A stretch of DNA of 64,000 nt, taken from Oxalobacteraceae bacterium. Its GTDB lineage: Bacteria; Pseudomonadota; Gammaproteobacteria; Burkholderiales; Burkholderiaceae_D. Both the position numbers and the translations under genes were made by a program. Shown one piece after another: positions 44,093 through 51,971 of this stretch (its first letter is position 1; the number at the start of each line of letters is the position of its first letter). The DNA is taken from contig JABTBR010000010.1 in assembly GCA_013284265.1 (NCBI GenBank), positions 62,001 to 126,000 on the forward strand, read 5' to 3'. The notes beneath the pieces were generated by a model. That model was not told where the DNA came from. It did not search any database and saw only the letters and a list, made by a program, of their open reading frames with translations.

Positions 44093-45391
44093 TTAACGCA
44101 GATTGCCGGTATGCCCCAGCGAATAGCGGCCCGGCTGCGGCCACACCGTCAGGCCATGCGGCTCGCGTCCGACCTTGACCTTGTCGATCGCGCCGCTGCT
44201 GGTGTCGAAGCGGTACACCACATCGTCATAGCGTCCCGACAGCCACAGATGCTTGCCGTCGGCGCTGACATTGCCCATGTCCGGGCTGCCGCCGCCGGGA
44301 ATCGTCCAGGTCTTGGTCACGGCGCGGCTGGCGAAGTCGATCACCGACACACTGCCCTTGCCGTTCGCCTTGCCGCGGATCTTGTTGCTGCCGCGGTTGG
44401 CCACGTACAGGCTCTTGCCGTCGCGGCTAGGATAGAGGCCGTGGGCGCCGACGCCGGTCGGGATGAAGCCGATCTGATTGAAGGCTTCAGAATCGACCAC
44501 GTGCACGCCATCGGCCATCATGTCGGCCACGTACAGGATTTTGCCGTCGGGCGAGGCGCGCACATCCTGCGGCATGCCCTGGGTGGTGCAGATCTCGGCG
44601 CCGAGCTGGGCCGGGTCGGGCACGTACTTGGCCTTTTTGCCAGGCTGGGCGATCAGGGCCAGCACGTCGGGACGCTTGAAGTACTTGCTCAGCTTGATCG
44701 TGCCAACGACGCTGCGGTTGACCAGGTCGATCTTGGTGATCGAGCCATTGAATTCGCAGGTAAAGAAGGCGAACTTGCCGTCGATGGAAAAATCGGCGTG
44801 GTTGATGCCGCCGCAGTCCGGCGTGGATATCGCGTATTGCAGCTTCATCGTCACCGGATCGCGGAAATCCAGGCGCTTGAAGGCTTCGGCCACGACGATG
44901 GCCGACTTGCCGTCCGGCGACCAGTACAGATTGTAGGGATCTTCCACCGCGATGGTCTTGCCCGGCTTGCCGGTCAGCGGATCGATCGGCGTCAGGCTGC
45001 CGTCGCTGCGGCCCTCGGCGTTATTGGCGACCCACAGCGTGCGCAAGTCCCAGGACGGCACCACGTGCTGCGGATTGACGCCGACCTTGAAGGTATCGAC
45101 GACTTTCATGGTGGCCGGATCGATGACGGACACGGTGTTGGCGGTGTGGTTGGGCACGTAGACCCGCTGCAAGGCCCCGGCCACCGCCGGGCTGAGCTTG
45201 TCCGCGCCGATCTCGCTGTACAAATTATTCCGGTCCGGCACCGGCGGCATGCCGGCCACCGCGACCCAGGGGGCGGCGGCGGCGCCCGGGGCGGCGCCCG
45301 GCTTGGCGGTATCGCCAGCCACGGCCCACCAGGCAAACGATCCCGATGCGGTAAATAATACTGCTAAGGCTGCTATACGATTCTTGCGCAT
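44093..45391 (-). CDS. Exported YncE/YVTN-type beta-propeller protein
   Basis: A 432-residue periplasmic protein. AAGGA precedes ATG 45391 and a signal peptide (MRKNRIAALAVLFTASGSFA) begins it. Repeats such as VYVPNHTANTVSVIDPAT, LWVANNAEGRSDGS, LYVADMMADGVHVVD and LYVANRGSNKIRG are the blades of a seven-bladed YVTN/PQQ-dehydrogenase-like propeller. No catalytic residue is visible; such proteins usually bind ligands or partner oxidases. Repeated GGINHADFS and CTTQGMPQDVRASP give extra loops with cysteines. It is followed, 46 bases upstream on the same strand, by a creatininase-family gene that may be its operon partner. Confidence 0.85.
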   Translation of the reverse strand: MRKNRIAALAVLFTASGSFAWWAVAGDTAKPGAAPGAAAAPWVAVAGMPPVPDRNNLYSEIGADKLSPAVAGALQRVYVPNHTANTVSVIDPATMKVVDTFKVGVNPQHVVPSWDLRTLWVANNAEGRSDGSLTPIDPLTGKPGKTIAVEDPYNLYWSPDGKSAIVVAEAFKRLDFRDPVTMKLQYAISTPDCGGINHADFSIDGKFAFFTCEFNGSITKIDLVNRSVVGTIKLSKYFKRPDVLALIAQPGKKAKYVPDPAQLGAEICTTQGMPQDVRASPDGKILYVADMMADGVHVVDSEAFNQIGFIPTGVGAHGLYPSRDGKSLYVANRGSNKIRGKANGKGSVSVIDFASRAVTKTWTIPGGGSPDMGNVSADGKHLWLSGRYDDVVYRFDTSSGAIDKVKVGREPHGLTVWPQPGRYSLGHTGNLR

Positions 45392-45437
45392 GAACTGTCC
45401 TTCAAGTTAAATTCTGATTCTTCAACTACATTATTAC

Positions 45438-46274
45438 TCATCGATGGCTGCCCTGTGCAGAGCGAATCGCGGCCACCGACCTGGAAACGACCAGTTCGAC
45501 GCCAAGCTGGCCCAATGCCGCCGTGGCGGCCCTGGGGTCGCCGTTGACGCCAAGGGCCTTGCCCTCGCGCGCATCGCGCGGCATATTCTTCGGCCTGACC
45601 AGACTGGCATCGACGGCCATCGTCAGCGCCGTATCGGCCAAGCCGGCATGGATGCCGATCTGTTCTTCGCTCAAGCCCTTGGTGCGCAGCACCTGCACAT
45701 AGTCGCTCTCGACTGCCTTGTAATAGTCGCCGATGAAGTGCGCGCGGGCCGGCGTCGCGGCCCAGTCCTTGTTCAGGCGCGCCGCCACCGCTTTCATCTG
45801 GGCCTGGTAGCCGCCATGGTCGCCGATCAGCACGATATCGACAAAGCCATGCTGCTTCATGCTGCGCGCGGTGGCGTCGAGCAGGGATTTGAAGGCCTCG
45901 TCCGGGATCGAAATGGTACCGGCGAAGCGCATATGGCCGGCCGGCGGTGAAATACTGCCTTCCGGCACGTAGGCGACGACGGGGGCGACCAGCGCATTGC
46001 CCAGCGTGGCAGCGATCTTGCCGGCCAATACCCTGGCGCGGGCGTTATGTTTGCCCAGCGCCAGATGCGGACCGCTCTGCTCGGTGCCGCCGATGGGAAT
46101 GATGATGGTGGTTTTGCCGGCCTGCAGGTCGGCGCGGACCTCGGTCCAGGTCAGGTCTTCCAAAAACACACTGTCCGCTGCGCACCACGCGGGGAAATTG
46201 ACTAGCGCCAGCCCAAGACAGAGAGCGGCGCGGACGATGCCCGCGGCTGGCCGTGGGAAAGAAAAAGAAAGCAT
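45438..46274 (-). CDS. Exported creatininase-family amidohydrolase
   Basis: A 278-residue protein from ATG 46274, with a signal peptide (PRPAAGIVRAALCLGLALVN) typical of a periplasmic location, unusual for this mostly cytosolic family. PIGGTEQSGPHLALGKHN carries the metal ligands Glu and His, and IGDHGGYQAQM the later metal-binding segment. Members hydrolyse cyclic amides such as creatinine or act in cofactor or mycofactocin-type pathways. The substrate here is unknown. The gene precedes the propeller gene in a likely two-gene transcript and is divergent from the sugar transporter. Confidence 0.83.
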   Translation of the reverse strand: MLSFSFPRPAAGIVRAALCLGLALVNFPAWCAADSVFLEDLTWTEVRADLQAGKTTIIIPIGGTEQSGPHLALGKHNARARVLAGKIAATLGNALVAPVVAYVPEGSISPPAGHMRFAGTISIPDEAFKSLLDATARSMKQHGFVDIVLIGDHGGYQAQMKAVAARLNKDWAATPARAHFIGDYYKAVESDYVQVLRTKGLSEEQIGIHAGLADTALTMAVDASLVRPKNMPRDAREGKALGVNGDPRAATAALGQLGVELVVSRSVAAIRSAQGSHR

Positions 46275-46609
46275 ATCGACTTGGAAAACTGGAATGGATG
46301 ACGAGCAAGCCCGTCGCTTCGCCTCCATCTTACATTTTGTTCCGGCCAGATGGTGAATCCGTTTCGCGAGATTGTGACACCGGTGTGCGGCGGGCAATGT
46401 TTGCTGACTACATCGCCACATCAATTTTATGTAGTTTTCTTACTATTCGATACGAAAAGCGCGCGAGCAACAGTCAATCCCTTCGTCAATCTACCGTACA
46501 CCAAGGCCCACAACCACCGTCGCGGCCGCCAGAAGGGTCTTGGCATTCTTCAATATCTAGAGTATCTTAGCTACATAGTCAATCAAAAAATTAGCAAGAT
46601 TAAAACAAT
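46275..46609. other. Divergent promoter region, creatininase / SLC45 transporter
   Basis: 335 bases without a gene, AT-rich in its right half (about 46390-46609). It holds a perfect ACACCGGTGT palindrome (46377-46386, listed separately). I cannot assign -35 and -10 boxes with confidence. Confidence 0.5.
46377..46386. promoter_or_regulatory. Palindrome resembling a LacI-family operator
   Basis: ACACCGGTGT is a perfect ten-base palindrome with a central CG, set in TGACACCGGTGTGC. LacI-family regulators of sugar genes bind sites of this kind. It lies 224 bases before the SLC45-type transporter start and 103 bases before the creatininase start. Confidence 0.4.
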
Positions 46610-47968
46610 ATGAGCGAGACAATGCATACACAGCTAAAAGATCCCGAATTCACGCAAGCGGGCCCGGCAGCCAAGAAACCGACTCTGTCGTTCTGGCAGA
46701 TCTGGAATATGAGCTTCGGCTTCCTCGGGATTCAGTTTGGCTTTGCGCTGCAGCAAGCCAACGTTCCGCGTATTTTCCAAACCATGGGCGCCGAGCTGGA
46801 CAAGATCGGCTTCCTGATGATCGCCGCGCCGCTGGCCGGCTTGCTGGTGCAACCTGTCATCGGCTATATGAGCGACCGCACCTGGGGCCGCTGGGGCCGC
46901 CGCCGCCCCTACTTCATCCTGGGCGCCGTGCTCGCCTCGCTGTCCCTGCTGGGCATGCCGAACGCATCGTCGCTGTGGATCGCCGCCGCCATCCTGCTGG
47001 TGCTCGACGTCGCGATCAATATCTCGATGGAACCGTTCCGCGCCTTCGTCGGCGATCTGCTGCCCAAGGAACAGGTCACCAAAGGCTACGCCTTCCAGAC
47101 TTTCTTCATCGGCGTTGGCGCCGTGATCGCCTCCGCCCTGCCCTACGTGCTGAGCAACTGGTTCAATGTGGCCAACACGGCAGCGGCCGGCGAAGCTCCG
47201 CCGTCGGTGGTATGGGCCTTCTATCTGGGTGCGGCCGCTTTCTTCGGCGCGGTTGCCTGGACCGTGCTGCGCACCAAGGAATACTCGCCGGAACAGATGC
47301 GCCAGTACCATCCGGAACCGGAAGTGACCGAAGTGGCCAAGTCCGGCGTCGCAGGTTTCTTCAACGACTATCTGACGATGCCTAAGGTCATGAAGCAACT
47401 GTCGCTGGTGCAATTCTTCACCTGGTTTACCTGGTTCTCGATGTGGACCTACGCTACGGCGGCCATCACTCAGCACATTTACCACACCTCCGATACCACT
47501 TCGGTGCTGTTCAACGAGGGCGCCAGCTGGTGGGGTATCTGCAACTCCGCTTACAACGCCGCCTCGATCGCTTTCGCTTTCCTGCTGCCGGTAATCGCAC
47601 GCCACACCAGCCGCAAAGCCACCCATGCGATCGCCCTGACGGTCGGCGGCCTGAGCTTCATCTCGATCTACTTCATCAGCACCCCCGGCATGCTGATCGT
47701 GCCCTTCATCGGTGTCGGCATGGCCTGGGCCAGCACCCTGTCGATGCCTTACGCGATTCTGGCCTGCACCATTCCGGCAAAAAAGATGGGTATGTTCATG
47801 GGCATGTTCAATATGTCCATCGTGATTCCGCAACTGGTATCCGGCCTGACACTGGGCTTCTTCCTGACCCGCTTCTTCAACGGCCAGGCCGTGATGATGC
47901 TGGTGCTGGGCGGCATTTCGATGCTGATCGCCGCCGGCCTGTCGATGGCGGTAAAAGAAGTCGATTAA
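46610..47968 (+). CDS. SLC45-type MFS sugar transporter
   Basis: A 452-residue inner-membrane protein with about twelve hydrophobic helices. LSFWQIWNMSFGFLGIQFGF, PVIGYMSDRTWGRWGRRRPY and the second-half segment LVQFFTWFTWFSMWTYATAA are characteristic of the SLC45/sucrose-maltose proton symporter branch of the major facilitator superfamily. The RWGRRRPY loop after helix 2 is the MFS signature. Bacterial relatives import alpha-glucosides such as maltose or sucrose. The gene is alone on its transcript, ending in a strong terminator at 48011-48045. A possible LacI-type operator lies upstream. The sugar is inferred, not shown. Confidence 0.9.
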   Translation: MSETMHTQLKDPEFTQAGPAAKKPTLSFWQIWNMSFGFLGIQFGFALQQANVPRIFQTMGAELDKIGFLMIAAPLAGLLVQPVIGYMSDRTWGRWGRRRPYFILGAVLASLSLLGMPNASSLWIAAAILLVLDVAINISMEPFRAFVGDLLPKEQVTKGYAFQTFFIGVGAVIASALPYVLSNWFNVANTAAAGEAPPSVVWAFYLGAAAFFGAVAWTVLRTKEYSPEQMRQYHPEPEVTEVAKSGVAGFFNDYLTMPKVMKQLSLVQFFTWFTWFSMWTYATAAITQHIYHTSDTTSVLFNEGASWWGICNSAYNAASIAFAFLLPVIARHTSRKATHAIALTVGGLSFISIYFISTPGMLIVPFIGVGMAWASTLSMPYAILACTIPAKKMGMFMGMFNMSIVIPQLVSGLTLGFFLTRFFNGQAVMMLVLGGISMLIAAGLSMAVKEVD

Positions 47969-48010
47969 GCTCGAGCATCCGGCCGGCCCAGACGGGCCAA
48001 GCTTTCCCGG

Positions 48011-48045
48011 CGGCGGCGTTCTTTTTGGAGGCGTCGCCGTTTTTT
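48011..48045 (+). terminator. Intrinsic terminator of the SLC45 transporter
   Basis: CGGCGGCGTT (48011-48020) pairs, with three G-U wobbles, with GGCGTCGCCG (48030-48039). A run of six T (48040-48045) follows directly. Confidence 0.88.
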
Positions 48046-48243
48046 GTTTCCGCAATGGGTAGTGACACTTGCCATTCTTCAATACCATCGCAATCGATAC
48101 CCCTTCCCGCCAACGGACGCCACTGTTTGCCAAAACAATGCCCATGCGCATTTTCGCCGGCTTCAAGCGGAACCACAGAATAGGAGCAGCTGCATCGCGG
48201 CCGCGCCAAGGCGCCGCATACGACAGTGCCCGGCGATGGCCCC

Positions 48244-50148
48244 TTATTGCGGCTTCTCAGGCTTGTCAGGCTCCTCTGGCTCCTCCTGCTCCGACTCGTC
48301 CCCTTCCCACCTGCGTTTGCTTGGCGTTTCTATCGCTGCAGAGTTCGCGCTGGTGCCTGGTTTGGTGCTGGACAACGAGGACGCCGCGGCGGAAGCTGGT
48401 GTTGTTTCGCTGGCTATGCCACCCTGATTGGCTTGCGAATTGCCGCGCCCGGAAGGCCGCGACAGACTTGTGGAGGACCGCTGCTGACGGCCGGTGCCAG
48501 GCTTGGTCGCGGCGGAAGCCGCATGCCGATCGCTGGGCGTCCTCTCCGACCCCAACGCCGCGGTTTGAAACGGGAAAGGAAACTTGCCGGCGGGGGACGT
48601 GGCTTGATCGTCATCGGACATGGCCTCCTTCTTTTCATCGACATCCTGGAACGATATGGAGGAAGGGAACGACGCTGCCGCCGCCGCGTCTAGCCCTTGG
48701 GTGGTCTCGTACACCGCATACCGCTCTAGCGAAATCAACTTTCCGACATGATGTAGTTCGCGGGCCGAACCAAGTTTGGCGAAGTGCGCGCCAGAGTCTC
48801 CATTAAGGAACGAGCTACCCCTCGCATCGCCATCCCATTGCTTCTTCTGCATGAGCACAGCCAGACTCGACGCCAACGGCGCGACCTCTTCCTTGGAACT
48901 GTTGCGCAAAGGGCCGTTCACGTCCCACGCGCCCGTGTGGCCAGATGAGATAAGTAATTGTGGCTTGGGTTCAAAGCTTAGCAGCGGCAAATAGATATTC
49001 TTCGCACTGCCATGATGTGACAGCTTGATGACAGTTGGTTTTACTCCTTTCGGCATCCATGCATGCATTTTCTTCTGGGCATCAACCGTCATATCGCTAA
49101 GCGTCAACAGAACCCACTGGCCCACTACCACAAGCATACCGAGGCAGGTATCATTGTCGTTCGAGAGGGGACCAGGAAGCCTGGGATCGAAAATACCGAT
49201 ATCGATCGGGACACCACCCGGGGTAAGCGATCTGTAGATGACTTCGCACCCCCGATCGCTATCATCGTTTGGGGGGGGCCAGCCGCCAATCCTTTCGCAC
49301 CAGATACTCTCATTGCACCAGTCAGGAAAGGCAAAAGCGGGTTTGTAAAACTGATCGGCCTCCCCTTTGGGCGCGCGGGAACAGGTGATCAGGGCGAGAT
49401 CGCTCTGGCTACTTTTGCGGCTTTGGCCTAGCTTTCCCATGGACGTGCTGACATGCGCGCTGGACGCTGACGCAGCGGTTTGCTCCTCCTTCTCCTCCTC
49501 CCTCTCCTCCTCTCCCTCCTCCCCGCCGGGCCGCCAGAAGGTCTGCTCGTCCTCGGTCCACCAGTCCGGAAGAGTCGCATGAGGCTGCTCCCCGGAAGAG
49601 CGCAGCGCCTTGATGAATGGGCTCGCGAGCTTAGCGTGGTCACTATGCCAGTGGGTAATCACAAAAATCTTTCTTTTATAGGCAGCCTTGGCGGTTTTAG
49701 CCGTTGTAGAATTTTTGTCGGATGTTGTAGCCTTGGGCCACTGGGTGTGAATTGTGCTTATCGGACTATCTCCAGTATCAATAACCAACAGAGTGTCGCC
49801 CAATGAAACCAATGCCGCGTCGCCGGCGGTACTGCCCGCTTTCCCGGCAGCCTGGTAATACCAGAACTGTTCGTTATTTTTGTGGATGCATGTCTCTTTG
49901 CTTGCCACGAATGATACGGCCTTGGTGGCGACGTCCCTGGCGAGTCTTCGGGGACGCGCCGCCGAGGAAGCGGCAAGGTGCTCCATGGTTTGCACGCCTG
50001 CCGGTGCCATCTGGACTGCCGGCAAAGCGAAGGCTTCGTTGCCCGGGCCTGCCACTTCGTCTGCTGGCGCCCCCCCGCCGGACGGCGCTTGCAGCTCGTC
50101 GGCAGGGTCCTTTTTTTGCTTTTTTTTGCGGCGCGTGTCTTTACTCAT
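48244..50148 (-). CDS. Metallo-beta-lactamase-fold protein with low-complexity insert and tail
   Basis: A 634-residue protein from ATG 50148 with GGGAG six bases upstream. A basic N-terminus (MSKDTRRKKKQKKDPADEL) precedes a metallo-beta-lactamase fold. The metal motif HWHSDH is near 165, LLTLSDMTVDA is a probable ligand strand, and LSHHGSAKN lies near 376. This arrangement resembles the ComEC-type hydrolase branch. A Glu/Arg-rich insert (GGEEGEEEREEEKEEQ) falls near 210-230. The last 130 residues are Ser/Pro/Glu-rich and end EEPEEPDKPEKPQ. No signal peptide is seen. It is last in a four-gene operon whose other members suggest secretion cargo. Nuclease or hydrolase activity is possible, but the substrate is unknown. 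Confidence 0.8.
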   Translation of the reverse strand: MSKDTRRKKKQKKDPADELQAPSGGGAPADEVAGPGNEAFALPAVQMAPAGVQTMEHLAASSAARPRRLARDVATKAVSFVASKETCIHKNNEQFWYYQAAGKAGSTAGDAALVSLGDTLLVIDTGDSPISTIHTQWPKATTSDKNSTTAKTAKAAYKRKIFVITHWHSDHAKLASPFIKALRSSGEQPHATLPDWWTEDEQTFWRPGGEEGEEEREEEKEEQTAASASSAHVSTSMGKLGQSRKSSQSDLALITCSRAPKGEADQFYKPAFAFPDWCNESIWCERIGGWPPPNDDSDRGCEVIYRSLTPGGVPIDIGIFDPRLPGPLSNDNDTCLGMLVVVGQWVLLTLSDMTVDAQKKMHAWMPKGVKPTVIKLSHHGSAKNIYLPLLSFEPKPQLLISSGHTGAWDVNGPLRNSSKEEVAPLASSLAVLMQKKQWDGDARGSSFLNGDSGAHFAKLGSARELHHVGKLISLERYAVYETTQGLDAAAAASFPSSISFQDVDEKKEAMSDDDQATSPAGKFPFPFQTAALGSERTPSDRHAASAATKPGTGRQQRSSTSLSRPSGRGNSQANQGGIASETTPASAAASSLSSTKPGTSANSAAIETPSKRRWEGDESEQEEPEEPDKPEKPQ

Positions 50149-50227
50149 ATTGTTCTCCCGGCGGAAATGATCAGGCGTCAGTGCATGGCCCTGCCACACG
50201 GTATCGTCAGCAGGGAACCGTGACGTC

Positions 50228-51316
50228 TCAGGACAAAGCCAGTGCCAGCAAGGCCTGCCTGGTCGGCTCGTCCTGCTTGCCGGTTTCCGGCAATTTCTGG
50301 CCTCGCTGGAAAGCACGGATTGCTGCTTCGGTTCGAGGCCCTAAGTTGTCGTCTTCCGGACCACAGTCGTAGCCCAGCATGTTGAGCCGCGCCTGCCAGC
50401 CGGATACCTGATCGACCGGGTTCGTATAACCCAGCTTAAATTGATGCACCTCGGCCTCGTCTAACACCAGCGTAACGGTGGCGCGTATAGCACTCGGTGG
50501 AATCGGCTGATCGACAAACCCTGCGTCATCGGTATTGCCCGCTATGTCTGCGACCGGGTCCCCCGACTGCGTGACCAGGCTGAGCAAAAATGGCACGTTC
50601 GATCTCGGTGTTGCGTCATAGCGCAGGAAGCGGATGCGCAAGCGTTCCGGTACGCCCTTGCGGCGCACGGTAAACCTGTCTCCACCAGTGCCAGTCGCCG
50701 GCTTTTGGCGCTTTGGAGGGATCACCAGCCGGTCGTTACTGGACAACACATACATGTTCGCATGCCGCAAAGCTTTCAACGACGCATTGGCCGGGTGGTC
50801 CCAGATGGTTGCCGGGAAAAAGCCATACATTTCAGCGATCTTTCCGACGCATTCACCTTGCTTGACGATGTGAACCACTTCATGTGCAACAGCTGGCGCT
50901 ACCGGGGTTTGCCAGTTGGCCATGCTCGTGCAGCTCGCTTCGGATTCGGCTAAAGCCGTGGTGCTTTCGATCATCCAGGCATCCTCGTCCAGTTCAGGGA
51001 ACATCAGTTGATAGCCGCCAGGCCCAATGCCGGTGAAACGGTAAGAGCCCGCCGGCCCTGTTTTTCCCCTCAAGAGCCGGCCGTCTCCCCTTACAAGTAC
51101 CATGGCGATGCCGTCCAATCCGCTGTCGTCCTCGCCAATGACGCGGATTTCGATCACCTTGTAGAGCGCCTGCGGCGAATAGGGGCAAGCCACCACGGCG
51201 GAGTCTACCGCTTGGCTGTCGCTTTGAGCCAGGGCAGCGTGTTCCGCCCTGGCCAGTGGACTGGCGACATCGCCGACGCTAGCTCCACCTTTGGAAACGT
51301 TAATTGTCGTCCGCAT
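50228..51316 (-). CDS. LysM-like and peptidoglycan-binding domain protein
   Basis: A 362-residue protein. After an N-terminal region with a carboxypeptidase-regulatory-like beta domain (GLDGIAMVLVRGDGRLLRGK) it has a LysM-like segment: HIVKQGECVGKIAEMYGF, then TIWDHPANASLKALRHANMY and RLVIPP. The C-terminus is a peptidoglycan-binding domain (WQARLNMLGYDCGPEDDNLG, then TEAAIRAFQRGQKLP). Family knowledge: this LysM form with a WDHP-N motif is often found beside phage-tail or type VI secretion genes. There is no signal peptide, so export by a secretion machine is plausible. It overlaps the adaptor-like gene upstream by 17 bases and is followed, after 79 bases, by the metallo-beta-lactamase-fold gene. 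Confidence 0.83.
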   Translation of the reverse strand: MRTTINVSKGGASVGDVASPLARAEHAALAQSDSQAVDSAVVACPYSPQALYKVIEIRVIGEDDSGLDGIAMVLVRGDGRLLRGKTGPAGSYRFTGIGPGGYQLMFPELDEDAWMIESTTALAESEASCTSMANWQTPVAPAVAHEVVHIVKQGECVGKIAEMYGFFPATIWDHPANASLKALRHANMYVLSSNDRLVIPPKRQKPATGTGGDRFTVRRKGVPERLRIRFLRYDATPRSNVPFLLSLVTQSGDPVADIAGNTDDAGFVDQPIPPSAIRATVTLVLDEAEVHQFKLGYTNPVDQVSGWQARLNMLGYDCGPEDDNLGPRTEAAIRAFQRGQKLPETGKQDEPTRQALLALALS

Positions 51317-51971
51317 GGCTTGCTCCCGGTATTGCGCGCAGCAGCGCCGCAGTCTCGCCGGTCCAGGGAGGCGTTTCCCCGCTTGCCCTTGGCGTGAACG
51401 CGGCCTCCACGCTGTGCCAAAGACTGAAGCTCAGATCGGAGCGTAAACGATTGCGCATGAGCGCTTCGTCAAAGCTGGCGAGTCCCGGCACGGTATTGCC
51501 GTAGGAGTCAAGGCCACAATACTCGGTTGGCGAGCTTGTCTCGGAAACATCGGATGCCACAGCGGATTCCAATCCAAGCAGTTGGCGCAGCGCCCGGTTA
51601 TGCGCTTCGATACGCTGCCGGTACAGGCAGGTCTGTATCAGCCGGTCCAGCCGTTCTGCCGGCTGCGCTAAGCTCGTATCAGTGAGAATCGCGCGCATCC
51701 AGGGCAGGTTCGGGTCACTGTCGAATTGCCAGCCGTAAGCGGCGCCCAAGTTGATGAAACGGCATACCTGTTGTTGAGTGGTCAGTCCATAAGCTGCCGC
51801 GTGCTCGATCGCAGCGTGGACGAGTCCGCCCACTTCGCTGCGCGTGAGCGGCCAGGCCAGCGCCGGAAAATAGTCGTACAAATGCGCCACCATGGCGTCG
51901 ACGTATTGCGTGTGGGCGAAGCAGCCCATTGCGCGCAATTGGCTTCTCCGGATAGTCAGCATATCAGGCAT
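51300..51971 (-). CDS. Adaptor-like protein, paralogue of the 43437-43811 product
   Basis: A 223-residue protein. It opens MPDMLTIRRSQLRAMG (ATG 51971, overlapping the upstream stop by eight bases; ATG 51962 would give MLTIRR). The first 120 residues match the family of the 124-residue protein before the giant gene: ML-IR-Q-MG, then a helical HLYDYFP-type segment and YGLTTQQQVCRFINLGAAYG. A C-terminal half of about 100 residues is extra and ends in a polar tail. I suggest an adaptor or chaperone for the LysM protein encoded next. That role is inference from pairing, since both loci have one copy in front of a large or wall-binding protein. Confidence 0.7.
   Translation of the reverse strand: MPDMLTIRRSQLRAMGCFAHTQYVDAMVAHLYDYFPALAWPLTRSEVGGLVHAAIEHAAAYGLTTQQQVCRFINLGAAYGWQFDSDPNLPWMRAILTDTSLAQPAERLDRLIQTCLYRQRIEAHNRALRQLLGLESAVASDVSETSSPTEYCGLDSYGNTVPGLASFDEALMRNRLRSDLSFSLWHSVEAAFTPRASGETPPWTGETAALLRAIPGASHADDN

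Noticed and set aside
46634..48166. 510-codon minus-strand frame opposite the SLC45 transporter
   Set aside because: It is antisense to a well-recognised membrane protein, with His/Gln-biased composition.
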